64,000 nucleotides of DNA from Epiperipatus broadwayi (GCA_028023455.1 JAQFVV010012423.1:1439273-1503272); one strand, 5' to 3'. Counted from the first letter of the stretch, positions 48,353-60,239 are shown. The notes: a model not told the origin generated them from the sequence alone. Made by a program: numbers and translations.

Positions 48353-51231
48353 TGTAACGGTAAGAATTCGCACATTTCATAAACAAGTTGCACAGTTTCT
48401 CCACCACACTCGAAAAGCAGCACCACAAGTGGGTTCAGGGCCTGTCATACCGGATTCGAATATAGCAGATCGACTGCGCAACCAAATACGATGGAGCCCG
48501 AACCCGCCATCACAATAGCAACATCTTTTCAGGCCGCGGTGGTCAGAGAGAGAGAAGAGACTACGTGAGATTTATAAATAAATTAACAGCTAGCATTTGG
48601 AAAGTCTTAATAGATACGTGTATAACCCAGACAATACGAGACAATGAGATGAATCAGAAAATAAACACTAACGTAAAGAATTGATTAAATTAACATGATT
48701 TATTAAGTGGCTAAATATGATTTCTGGCACTATTTATTTATTAAATAGTGGCGTCAAATGGTTAACTACAATTGATTAAATCATTTTACTCGTTAATCTA
48801 TAACCTGGGTCAATTATCGCTTACGAATGTGCCTTACTAAACCTTGAATACATGCGAAGCCCAAGAATAAGAGTACTGGAATTATTTATAATAAAAGATA
48901 TTAAATAGTTTTACGATAAAGGCTGACTTCAGAATAAATGCAGAGCGGCTCCAATGAGCTTGGCAGCAGCGACTTGCTTAGTGCGGAAATATATGTGTGA
49001 GTATGATATTATCTTAAAGTACTTAAAAAGGGATTCAGTGGTACTCGCAAGGTTTAGGAAACGATGGAGGGTGGTAGTCCATTTAAACTACAGGAACTTT
49101 GTGACGACAATAAAGAAATAAATCATAAAATCAGACGCATATGTTGCACCCCACATTGGTCTCGGCCGTAGCCCTAAAGATCGGAGTATGCTAGCATATG
49201 GCTGCGAAGAACTGCATCAGCATCCCCAGGTGTGACGCTCTGGTACACACATTAACTGGAAACCGCAGGAAGAAGTAAAGGGGAAACGGACTTGGCCGTT
49301 TAAAGCCCTTTTAAAGAACAAAGTGATCTCAACATCGAATACCCTTGCCAGCAACACTAAAATATATATATAATCGATTCAAAAAAAAAAGGAGACATAA
49401 CGAAAGATTGGGCACATAAGCAATTCACTGCATTGATGAAAAGCGTCTACACTCTCCCAAACTCAGAATAACAATAGAAATACTTAAAACAACTAATGGG
49501 GTTTAACATTAAAAGGACGGTGTGAGTGCGAGAATTTAAGTAAAATGTAATTAACCCACGCACTCCCACATCTGCCAATAGTTATTCCCACACCTCGCAT
49601 ACATCCTGGAAGATTATGAATCAAATCTAGGTATTATAAAGAAAATAATATAGTCATCGAACGAGCGGCTTACTAAATCTCATTTAAGGGAGGGACTCAT
49701 GAACGTAAAATTACATTCTTTATAAGGAATGGGGAGTATCATTAATTAAGATTTGCTTCGCTCGGTCGATGCTATGCAAGCCCATAAAATACGCAAATAA
49801 AACAATTTAAATTTGATATTAACCCAAGGTTTAGATCGAGCAATAAATTTAAATATACATTTTAAAACATACATGATAATAAGTGTGGCGAGAAAAAGAA
49901 GAATTTGTTTTGCTATAGCGGGTTTTAGATCACAAGAGCTCTTGGGTTAATTTTGTTACCTTTCAGTTGCTTGGGTGGTTGAAGCTGGAGCACATTTCAG
50001 GAGTGGATCAGATTTAGCAGCATGTTAATTCAGTCTCTGTTTGCAGCAGCATAGGCGGTTCCTTAAGGCATATTGGTGATGCGTCAGATGGTACATCGGC
50101 AGCGGCCAGCTATTTCCGAAAGGAAAATAGCCACGGTGCCGACTCTACTCAGTCATATTGGCGGTTCTATGATAGGTCAGCATTTTGTACATTTTCTTGA
50201 AAACGGATTATTTAAGTCACGGATGGTCGGTCAGCAAAACATCAGGATCAGCATTCCGAAAATAATAGTTCAGACCGTCCGAATTCTCAGAATAAAAAAA
50301 ATTATAACCTCAGAAAATAAAATCAAAACGCAAAATCAAACAGCAGAAAAACAGCATCAGAATCAGAATCAGCTTTTGTTTCTTCCCTCTCTCTTCAAAA
50401 CAAAAGAAAAACATTCAATATATACTGTTTATCTTATAAAAGAACCTGCCTTGGGGCATGACAAACCTTTAACCTTTTGCATTCTTATCAATTAGTTATT
50501 TCTTATCTGAACATCAGAAGGAATCCATTTTAAGGTTTTTTTTCTTTTAGTTTACAATTATAAATTCCAGTAAATGCTCAGATTGAAAGAAGATTAAAAC
50601 ATTTATTTCATTCTGTTGAAGACTTTTGCTAATTGGAAATTCCTAAGTAGACATACGAAGTGTGAATTTATAATCCAAAATGTTTTACTTTAAATCTATT
50701 ATATTCTCAACCTAGCCTTATTTTATATTTATATAATCTTCAATGGCGGGAACTTTATAATTTTAGAAAAATATTAAATTATTTCACATTTAGATTGTAA
50801 TTGCATGAATCCGTTTATAAACTACTTTTAATAATTATTATTTTACCTACAATAGAAAATAAATATTGCAACACAATATTTTTAAAATAAATGAACTCAA
50901 CAACCACAATCCAATAATATAATTCCAATGATTGATATTAATATTTAACAGTTATCATCGTAGTCTGTGTGTAGTTTTACCTATATAACCTTTTTAAATG
51001 AATATGTAAACATGCACATACTCGACATTTATATATCAATAAAAATAAAGGGTTGAAAATTGGACTCCACGAGTAATAATGCCTACGTGGTTTATTTTAG
51101 GCGGGATTTTAGTATATAAATGGCCGTACAGACACACTACGAACGATTTGGGATTCGAATTTAGGTATAAGGGTAGGTGAAATGTAAGAGAAAGGTGAAA
51201 CGAAGACTTGCAGAGCAATCTTCCTGTTTCA
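48353..51231 (-). repeat. 5' LTR (2879 bp)
   Basis: Near-identical partner of 39415-42289. On the minus strand it starts TGAAACAGG and ends CCGTTACA. Visible differences from the other LTR are mostly transitions plus indels in short runs, for example the extra AG near 48550 and a changed A/G run near 49390. It would contain the promoter and the start of the genomic RNA, but I cannot place either precisely. Confidence 0.95.
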
Positions 51232-51235
51232 ACAT
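51232..51235. repeat. Target-site duplication, right copy
   Basis: ACAT directly after the TTTCA end of the right LTR, matching 39411-39414. Confidence 0.75.
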
Positions 51236-53698
51236 ATATAGAAACATTATTAATTCTAAGAACTCCATAAATATAATACATCGCATTCATTCCAACAAGA
51301 ACTGGTCATAGATCAATTTATAGTTATGCGCCTGCAAGTATGCTACTATCTATTGTAGTCAGTGATTAGTTTGGTTTACATTTATACATATTCAGGTATG
51401 ATAATTATATATTAATGTTCAATGTAGTCTTGCTTTGACAAAAATTTGCTGTATTGAAAGTCTGGCTTGGCAAAATAACAAATACTGTTAAAATTTATTT
51501 AACAATTGTCTACATACTCTGGTTGACTATATAACTATCTTTATAAATAAACGTTTTGTTTATATCTATATAGATTTTTATGTGCATATAAGGGGTAAAA
51601 GTGCAGTATAACAACGACATTAAAAAATCTTATAATACATTTTGTTCATTATTTCTATAGCACGGATTTACATATTTGCATTTATTTAGTAAATAAATAA
51701 TGTAATGAATAGAAGATGTATCTACCATTATCATGACCTGGATTTGGATTGAAGACATCTTGGGAATTTTTTCTCCAGATATCCAGTTAGATATTTAATA
51801 TTGGTCAGTAAATAAATATTCAGCTACCATTAATAAGATAGAAGTTAAAAATTAAAAGTTAATCAGATAATAACAATTACATTCTAATATTAAATATAAA
51901 ATTATATAATGAGTAATTATCATTTGGTTTTAATATTCTACTGCCTATTTCTTTCATCCTGGTTTTGAACAGACAATGCATTGTAATAAAAACGGCTACA
52001 TATTATATAAAAGTTTTAAGAAAAAGTCTGTAGACAATCATTTATTAACCTTGATAATCTATAAGATATAAAACTTTATTAAACAGCAGCTTATAGCTAT
52101 ATATAAAGTAATATATATATATAGTCTAATAAAAATTATGTTGGAAAATGAATGCTAGTTTTAATGTTCTGTTGTATTTTGTTTTATTTTTAACAAGATC
52201 AGAATGTTGATTTGTTTGGTTTTATTGTTGCAGTTTAGTGACAGCTTTGACAACTTGAAGCTTTTGATCTAAACTAATTGACTGGCTTGCCTCAGATTCT
52301 GATCAACATTGGTAATAAAATGAATCAATACTTTCAAATAAAAATTTGTTCGTATTTAAATAAAATAAGAAAAATTACAAAAAGTTAACATAATTTTTTA
52401 AATAAAAACTTAATAAATATTGCAATAAAAGTTATTCAAATATTAATATAAATTGCATCTTAGAATTTAAATAAAAATTATATTTTCCTATATAAATATG
52501 TATTACATATGCTATAAGTCAGATAAAAATATTTTACATATATATGTACCAGTAAATATTTACGAAATAAGTTTATTTGTATTATATGATCATTACACAT
52601 AAGATCTTATTCCAGATAAAGTCACGTACCAAATACGTTTTTCTTCAGGATTTTTCTCTATCCTATTCTATCAGTCCAAATATTAATAGTAGCTTATTTA
52701 ATTGGAAAGCAATTGCATACTAATTCAAACACTAAAAAAAAAAAAAATGTTAAGAATAAGAAATCTTTTGTTAAAATTCAGAAAATGATATTAGTTAGAT
52801 TTTGAAAACTTAACTACTTCTTCTATTATCCTAAGAAAGATTTTAGATATAAAAAAAAAAAAAAATTATTTACAAATCATGAAAAATGTTTTTGGAAAAT
52901 TGTAAGATTATTTTGTATATATTTAATTGATATTTGTAAACAAAGTTATGAAGTTTATTTATCAGAACATTATTTAATAATAAGTTAACTAATTATAATA
53001 TCTGTGTATATATATTTATATATTAATAGATATAGTGTTTGAAAATTTCAAATTAAAAAAAAAATTGTATAGGAAAATGCATCATAACCATAATGTAACA
53101 ATGAGAGATATAATAAAATGACAATATAAAAAAGTCTGAAGCCATAAAAAATATTTTTATACCATTGATTTCAAGACTAAAATGAATAGATAAAAGTTGT
53201 GATAAAAATGATAAAAATTGATATAAAAAATGCAATGAGGTTTCATTGTATTTCAAAATAATCTGAAAATAAATGAATTTTAATAAACAAAATAAATAAA
53301 TCAAATTATTGCAAAGCAAATAAGAATTTCATTCTCCTAATGAAATTTAATATAAAAAATCATGCAATGAATAAAAAGAACAATTAATTTTATTAAGGGA
53401 ATAAAGAAGGTATTTCTAAATCATGTATACAACCAATAAAACTCCTCATGATACCAACTTTCATAACACTGTCCAATAGCAAATTCTTTTTATTCTGACA
53501 TAGTTATGCCACCTAGTGTAAGCTTAAGAAATAAAAAATTCCAGATAATAGTGCTTATTAAATCCATATTCAATGCTGTCATATTCAGTATTACCAGACT
53601 AATTTTTATCTTATGGTTTTCATCAGTAAAAAGCCAAATATAATGATATATATGGTGAAAGAAAAAGAATTTACTCTAAATAGTAATGATTTAAAATC

Positions 53699-53703
<5 letters not shown>
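51236..53703. other. AT-rich sequence, no gene recognised
   Basis: No supported gene. At 53493-53527 a TAGTTATGCCACCTAGTGTAAGCTT block resembles one arm of foldback family C and may be a decayed half copy. Confidence 0.4.

Positions 53704-53786
<83 letters not shown>
53704..53786. repeat. (TA)n microsatellite
   Basis: About 41 uninterrupted TA units. Confidence 0.97.
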
Positions 53787-53788
<2 letters not shown>

Positions 53789-55959
53789 TAAAAATAATGT
53801 AGTACACAAAAAGATTACTAATTTAAAAATGATACTTCTAAACATGTAATGATTTAAAATCAAAATCTTTGATATAGATAGTGAACATAATACTTTTCAA
53901 GAAATATAGAAAACAAATTTAAAGTTTCATTATCAACAGTAGTTTCTTCATACCCTGACGAATATTTCATAGATTCTGATATGATCAGATACCGTGCACA
54001 TGAATAAAATGAAATACATTTGCATGGTCTTAGTCAGGAGATAAAAATCCAGCTATTTTTAGTGTAGCTATGAACTAAGTTTCATAAACTTTCATTCATT
54101 TGTGAATTAAATCAGAATTTAAATTAAAAGGTATCAAAATACTGTTACATTTAAATTATTGGTCCCTCACAAAATAATAAAGTTGAATATTCCATTAGAA
54201 AATCTTGAATAGCTTTCAGATTATCAAGATGGCATTTCTAGATCCAATTTTGACACCCATTACAGTTAATTTATATAATTAAACATGTTTTATAAAATAT
54301 ATCAATAAGTTTGCTCATTATGAATCGTATAAAAGACCATGGTAAATAAAATAATCAGTTATACAATCTTATCCTAACTTGGAAATGTGTCATATTTTAT
54401 TAAATGCAGCTGCTATATCAGTTGGTCTTTTATTTTTATAAATATTATCTCAGAATCCAGATAATACATCTAGAAATTAACAAAACATAAAAATTTTCCG
54501 TATTCAAAACATCCAAAGATAATGAATGATATATAATATTGCACTATATACTTTGCTAGTCCTTGATAATTGGTCTTTCAGTCTAATATTTTTAATTATG
54601 CTGATATAATCAAAATGAAGAGAAAAATAAAATGTGATATTTCATAAAATAATTTCACATTTAAAAATTAAAATCTTAATCTTAAAAAGGAATATTTGAT
54701 GAAATACCATATAACATCATTTAGCAAAAAATATATATCAGTCATAAATGTACTCTGAAAACTTAAACACTTTAAAAGTAAAAGACACTGGCATACATAT
54801 ATGGGCATAAGTTTAAAGTACATCCATAGAAATCAGTGTCTTATACTAAAGCAGATGAAAGAAGTAGGCTAGAATTGCTGCTGTTCTCCCTGAGTGTTTA
54901 ATGTTCATTGGCTGTGCTTGATACACTCAAGTATGGAACCACAAGTCTTTGACAGTATTTATGAGGCTAAACAGATGTTTGCACATACATTAAATAATTT
55001 TCAAAAAGTTTTTTTTTTTTGGTTTTGAAGTTTGCAATACTTTTACAAATTATTTTTAAAACTTGTACATTTAGCAACTGAATCATTCCTTGCCATTTTA
55101 TCATTAATATTATTTACATAAATGACTGAATGTCAAATGTTTTAATTTGCAGGACACATATTTTGACATCACATAATATCAATTATGTTTATTACAGTGT
55201 TTGTAATTTCTATCAAATTCTTGGCTCCTAGTTTTATATTTGACTTTTGGGGCTTATTTATTGTACAAAATGCAGTAACCCTAAAGACGTTTGAAGAAAA
55301 GTTATGCAGATGAAAATCAAATAATTGTTACCATCTTGATGTTATGTTTTTGAAATATCTAACATTTTCTGTATGCGTTTAGATTAGCTCTTGATAATTA
55401 ATAATTATAAGATATTAAAGAATTAATGCAATAGTAAATTATCTTAAATGTTAAAAATACACATGCAGATGTAAGACACACACACTCAGAGAGAGAAAGA
55501 ATGAGCAGGAATATTTATAAATAAAAAGGAAATGATCTTTGCTAAATAAAATATTAATTGTTTGTAATATTATTTTACTTGAACTGCAGTAATTTTAATT
55601 CTAGATCATTTATTCTAATCCTGTTAATAATACATCAATAGTTATTTCTCAATTAAGCTGGTTTTAACAGCTTCATTAGATAGATCTGATCCCTAATGTT
55701 GCGTGGATGCTGATAAGAAAATTAGTTTTAAGTTTCTGAAAGATAATTTAATAAATCAGTCATGAAAAAAGAATTAACTTGCTAAAGGTATTATAAGTTT
55801 TTTTTGCTATGAAGCAAATTAAGGGGATTCACTTGAACAAGGAATTGTAGTTTATAGGTTAAACTTTCCTGATTTTATGCCATTTACAGTATGTAGTAGT
55901 ATATTTGATATTAGAATTACTTTTTTAATAAAAACATTTTAATAATTTGAAAAAGCTTA
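53787..55959. other. AT-rich sequence, no gene recognised
   Basis: Nothing supported. Confidence 0.45.
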
Positions 55960-56084
55960 AAAAAAATATATATATATATATATTTTCATATGTCATAGCA
56001 TCGGCCGGGACACGAACCCACAACCGTCTGCAACCAACTACTTGCTTGCAAGGCAGCTGCGATGACCTCTCGGCTAACAAGGCT
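55960..56084 (-). mobile_element. tRNA-derived SINE head (class II-like)
   Basis: The minus strand has an A-box-like TAGCCGAGAGGTC (56064-56076) and a B-box-like GGTTCGTGTCC (56008-56018), spaced as in a tRNA with a long variable arm (Leu/Ser type). A 7-base loop CTTGCAA between TGC and GCA resembles an anticodon loop, but the stem is only partly paired and the acceptor stem does not close. It runs into a (TA)n and T-rich tail toward 55960. Best read as a SINE copy, or less likely a tRNA pseudogene. It is distinct from family A. Confidence 0.55.
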
Positions 56085-56458
56085 TGATAACAATAAAATA
56101 TATTTGTCGAATAAAACAAATATAAAATTATTTCAGCAATAAATATATTTTGTTATTTATACTAATTGTTCATTTTTTTCTGATGTAAAATTATAACTTT
56201 ATGTTTACTCATAAAACATCTCTTCAAAATATGATATAATGATGATTATGCTTAGTAGTTATTAAGCACTATTTTTTCAAATCACCAAATTTTCATGTTC
56301 TTTATTGCTTTATAATATTTTTAAAAGCAATCTTTTGTCAAGATACTTTCAGTGCATGGTTTAGAGCAGTGATAGAGTGACAGTTTGTTCCAACTCTGCT
56401 ACTCCCAAAATATATATGAACTTCCTACAACAAATCATCCAAGTACTATCTGTATTTT

Positions 56459-56532
56459 TATATTGGACTATTTCCATCATCTAATATGTGTGTTGAATGT
56501 CTTTAGAAAAGTTTAATTTTATTTAAATATTC
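56459..56532 (+). repeat. Composite inverted repeat, left arm
   Basis: 74 bases, inverse complement of 58170-58243 with one clear mismatch near position 56512. The Penelope-like coding sequence begins directly at its inner edge. Confidence 0.85.
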
Positions 56533-57829
56533 TACACACTTTGTAGAATTAATCAAGAACATGCAAATTGAAAGAACTGATTTACTGGTAAGCTTTGATA
56601 TGGAAAGTTTATTCACGAATGTACCATGTGAAGAAGCATTGTCTATTGTAAGGAAAAGATTAAATGACGATAATAGTTTACAAACCAGAACAGCTCTTCC
56701 TATTGATAGCATAATGGGACTATTAACATTCTGTATAAAAACAACCTACTTTCAATATAACACGGAATTCTTCCAACAAAATCAAGGAATGGCTATGGGC
56801 TCACCATTGTCTTACCTGATTAGCAATATTTACATGGAAGAACTTTGAAACCACATCCATAAAAACTACTCCATATCCACCTAAAGTTTGGCTTTGCTAT
56901 GTGGATCATACATTTGTTGTATGGCCACATGTTGAAGCATTGCTACAAACTTTCTGGTCACACATCAGTAACATATCCCCTTCAATTAAATTCACAATAG
57001 AACCAGAACAAGAACAAAATTGGCTTTCTTAGATGTTCTTGTGACAAGACTCCCTCATGGTAAAATCAAAACTACAGTTTACCAAAAACCTACACATACA
57101 GGAAAATACCTAGCCTTTATGTCTAATCACACCAGAAACACAGAACATGGAGTTATACTATCACTGTAGAACAGAGCAAAAGAAGTTTGTTCAGAAACTG
57201 GTGATTTGGAAAAAAGAAAAGATCTATATTGAACAAACTCTTATGAAAAATGATTATCCATTAGCTGTTATTAAGAAAACATTAAATAGACAACAAAAAA
57301 AACCATCAAGAGAAAAGACAATTATTGGTACTGTAGTGTACCCATACATTCCAGAAATAGACAAATTAAGGAAAATCTGCAATCAGTATAACATCAGAAC
57401 AGCTTTCCAGAGCCATACCACACTATGAGGCATCCTAACATCTACAAAGCCTAAACTTGAAATGCTGAAAAGAAAAAAACTGCATCTATAAAATACCATG
57501 TGAATGTGGAAGAACATATATTGGTGAGACCAACCATCCCATTCAAAAGCACTTGCAAGAACATAAACTGATGATTAGAAGAGAGAACACAGATGTGTCT
57601 AAGGTATCAGACCATGTATGTAGCAATGAACATATGTTCAATTGGGAAAATACAAAATATTGGAAAAGAAGAAAAGGTACAAAGAAGAAAATTTAAAGAA
57701 GCTGCTCACATTACAATGGCAAAAAATCCCATAAGCCAACCTAGTGTAACTATGCATAATGTATGGAAACCACTAATCAACTTGGCTCTGAGGAAAAAGT
57801 GGAGAAATCAGGAGGAACCTCATAGATAA
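56531..57829 (+). pseudogene. Penelope-like element: RT fragment and GIY-YIG endonuclease
   Basis: 5'-truncated. The frame opens at 56531 (STHFVELIKN), giving the Penelope-type RT block LLVSFDMESLFTNVP with the catalytic Asp, then QNQGMAMGSPLSYLISNIYMEEL. A frame change follows. The next RT motif reads CYVDHTFVVW at about 56892-56925, where the second Asp of the usual YVDD is His. Stops and shifts follow. A block at 57147-57428 continues the Penelope-specific linker (KKTLNRQQK). The GIY-YIG nuclease reads CIYKIPCECGRTYIGET at about 57480-57530. A last fragment runs to 57829. Penelope-like elements use the GIY-YIG nuclease to nick DNA for priming. This copy is dead through the catalytic change and several frame breaks. 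Confidence 0.85.
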
Positions 57830-57860
57830 GTATATGAAATTACTACATACTGTTGCCTTT

Positions 57861-57950
57861 GACAGGATGGCTCAATTGATTAGAGCGTTACCTTAAAATT
57901 CAATAATCAAGAATCTAAGGACCCAGGTTCAAATCCCATGTTAGTACTGT
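57861..57950 (+). ncRNA. tRNA-like segment (SINE head or pseudogene)
   Basis: A box TGGCTCAATTGATTAGAGC (57868-57886) and B box GGTTCAAATCC (57926-57936) are excellent matches to pol III internal promoter elements. The central part (AAAATTCAATAATCAAGAATC) does not form a normal anticodon arm, so a functional tRNA is unlikely. It lies between the Penelope-like coding end and the ribozyme-like motif and may be part of that element's terminal region or a nested SINE. Confidence 0.55.
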
Positions 57951-57971
57951 CACTGGTCAGGCCAGCTACAC

Positions 57972-58005
57972 CTGAAGAAGAGGAGAGAAAAATACCTCTT
58001 GAAAC
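57972..58005 (+). ncRNA. Hammerhead-ribozyme-like core
   Basis: CTGAAGA, then a 5-bp stem AGAGG/CCTCT with an 11-base loop, then T-GAAAC. This parallels the hammerhead order CUGAUGA - stem II - GAAA, with U7 changed to A and an extra T before GAAAC. Penelope-like elements are known to carry hammerhead motifs in their terminal repeats. A convincing stem III and cleavage triplet are not seen, so activity is doubtful. Confidence 0.35.
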
Positions 58006-58008
58006 ATT

Positions 58009-58162
58009 GTGCATATACTAACCTGTTTGCTGTAATATTACTAACAGTTAGTGCATATACTAACCTGTTTGCTGTGATATTACTAACAGTTGTTTGCTGT
58101 GGTATTACTAACAGTTGGTGCATATACTAACCTGTTAGCTGTGATATTACTAACAGTTGAAT
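58009..58162 (+). repeat. 42-bp tandem array, about 3.5 units
   Basis: Units contain GTGCATATACTAACCTGTT then TGCTGTGATATTACTAACAG; one unit is truncated to its second half. The array starts directly after the ribozyme-like core and ends next to the right inverted repeat. Confidence 0.9.
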
Positions 58163-58169
58163 GCATTTG

Positions 58170-58243
58170 GAATATTTAAATAAAATTAATCTTTTCTAAA
58201 GACATTCAACACACATATTAGATGATGGAAATAGTCCAATATA
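58170..58243 (-). repeat. Composite inverted repeat, right arm
   Basis: Inverse complement of 56459-56532. Beyond its outer edge a further ATCATCACAAAC block is shared with the right flank of the 61-kb foldback, so the repeat family extends further on this side. Confidence 0.85.
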
Positions 58244-59498
58244 TAAAATGCAGCTAGAACACCATCATCACAAACCTTCAGAAAAACATCCAATTACTAT
58301 GTTTACTTGGAGGGGGGAACTTTCACAGTTTAATTGAATTTAAGACATTAGTCTTTCTTTTCATTTCTTTTTTTTCTTTTCTAGTTTTTCTAAACCTACT
58401 TTTAGGGCAAAACTTAAAAACAAAGTTTACAATATATTTTTTGCTTTTCCTAATGTTTTGATGGCTGTATTAAAAATAAAAGTAATTCTATATTAATTAT
58501 TATATGACTTTTGGTATCCAATAACTGAAGATGACTTTTTTTAACCCCATCAAAATATTTGATGATATATGCATATAACATAATTTTATGCTATTTTGAT
58601 TTTTTTTAATTAAAAATATTTTAAAAATAATCAACTTTATCCACAGTCAGTTCTCATTACCATACTATTTAAAAAATAAAATTGTGTGATTTTGCATAAC
58701 ATTTTGACTGTTTGCATTTATAGATATCAATTAAATGTGAACCTAAATTAATTTTGTTTATATAAAATTAGAATAAATAAAGTGGACAAGTTTTGATTTT
58801 TCAAATAGATTTGACTTTTCTAAAGACATTGTCTAAACAATAAAATGATAAATAAAAACTGATTTATCACATATGAATTTTAGATTTTTTTTTTGCCATT
58901 CCCTAAGATCAAAGAATCAAACATTTTTAGGATTTTTTAAAGATAGCCAGTCTATGGACAATCCAGATGCCTTAGTCAATAATTAGATATCTAGCTATTC
59001 TTATCTAAAAGGTAAAACAAGAAACAAAAATTGTAAAAATTATCAAACTAGTATTTGATCAATATGATGAATATTGTTTTTTACCTTAACTAATTTTATA
59101 GAGAATATTAGAGAGGTTTTTGTTCTATAGTAGACTATTTAAAAATTACTTTGTGTTTTTATACATGTTTAAACACATAACAAATTAGCCAATCACCCAA
59201 AATCTTAGTAAAATAGTACTTAAGCTTTTTGAAGTCAATTATATAATCATTTATTATTACCTTATTATAAAAAAAAAAACAAGCAAAAAAAAAAAAAGAG
59301 ACTAGTTTGAAAAATTATCTACTGACACTGACTGGAAAAATTCAGCAAGTATAATAAGTTTTTCAATTACATTGCTTTAAAACTATGGATCAATTATAAA
59401 ATAATATTCAATAGTAATGAAATTACATTAATATCTTTAAATTTAGAGATTATTTATCCAAGTAAATATAGATTTAATTTATACAAATGTTCTGCATT
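58244..59498. other. AT-rich sequence, no gene recognised
   Basis: Nothing supported beyond several A/T runs. Confidence 0.45.
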
Positions 59499-59592
59499 TA
59501 TTAATAATTTTTATTAGTCATTTATTAGACTATAGATTATCCAATAATGAATAATATTTCTGTAGTGTAATTTTCATGACACCTCTCTCATG
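59499..59592 (-). mobile_element. Foldback family B, partial copy
   Basis: Matches the inverse complement of the right arm of the element at 59903-60203: TTATTAGTCATT, then AGACTATAGATTATCCAATA, then TTTCTGTAGTGTAATTTTCA. It retains a block of about 56 bases that the left arm of the full copy lacks. Confidence 0.65.
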
Positions 59593-59902
59593 TAAGGCAG
59601 GGACTGGTTTATATCCACTTTTAACACACTGTGGAATCATGTAATCATAAACATATAACCACGTATACATGAAAAAGATCTATGATCCCCAAAATGCATA
59701 TTTTGTGATGAACCAGCACTCACCAGTTGGGCAAGACCATAATCTTTTACACATATCTCCATATGTGAAATACAGGCATTCTTCATTTACCCTATATTTA
59801 CATATCTTTATAAATAAATTATTAATAAATATAACTTCTCTGACAAGCGTTAAAATCACATAATTATTGATAATATCTTTATATTTTTTTTTCAGTATAT
59901 AT

Positions 59903-60203
59903 GGATAAAAAATTACTACAGTTTAATTGATGTGTCAAACTTGCTGCCCCCACAACTTTGATAAGCCAATAATGAATAACATTTTTGTAGTGCAATTTTC
60001 ACTACATGACTCTTACATAAGGATAGAAACCACCTTGCATGAGAGTTGCATAGTGAAAATTACACTACAGAAATATTATTCTTATTGGATAATCTTTAGT
60101 CTAACGAATGACTAATAAAAATATTAATATACATTCATTAAGTGATTTGTTGTGAGGGCAGCACATTTGACACCTATTAATTAAACTGTAGTCATTTTCT
60201 ATC
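59903..60203. mobile_element. Foldback family B, full copy
   Basis: Terminal inverted repeats: GGATAAAAAATTACTACAGT at left and its counterpart ACTGTAGTCATTTTCTATC at right. Further paired blocks are TGTCAAACTTGCTGCCCCCA versus its complement near 60150-60170, and TGTAGTGCAATTTTCACTA versus its complement near 60050-60070. Almost the whole 300 bases are hairpin; the left arm has a deletion of about 56 bases. There is no coding capacity. AT-rich ends hide any target duplication. Confidence 0.75.
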
Positions 60204-60239
60204 TATATATATATATATATACTGAATAATGACATAGGT

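Larger units (their letters stand above)
39415..51231 (-). mobile_element. Ty3/gypsy LTR retrotransposon, 11.8 kb
   Basis: A complete two-LTR element in minus orientation: 5' LTR (48353-51231), primer binding site, leader of about 1.3 kb, gag, protease, RT, RNase H, integrase, about 400 bases of 3' untranslated DNA, purine tract and 3' LTR (39415-42289). The domain order with integrase last identifies Ty3/gypsy (Metaviridae-type) rather than Copia. No envelope-like frame is present between integrase and the 3' LTR. The LTRs show about 20 substitutions and several small indels over about 2.88 kb, so the insertion is fairly young. Pol carries two frameshifts and a double stop, so this copy is not autonomous as written. 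Confidence 0.95.
56459..58243. mobile_element. Composite bounded by 74-bp inverted repeats
   Basis: Inverted copies at 56459-56532 and 58170-58243 (TATTGGACTATTTCCATCAT at the outer edge) differ at about one position. They enclose a Penelope-like fragment, a tRNA-like segment, a ribozyme-like core and a tandem array. The same repeat without cargo occurs as a foldback at 61084-61254. Either a Penelope-like copy inserted in the loop of a foldback element, or the foldback carries it as cargo. Confidence 0.6.

Noticed and set aside
39415-51231. Direct repeats separated by 6 kb considered as a segmental duplication
   Set aside because: TG...CA ends, flanking ACAT, primer site and gag-pol between them make them LTRs.
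55925-56119. 64-residue minus-strand frame with a Cys and Arg-rich centre
   Set aside because: It is the translation of the tRNA-like SINE head.
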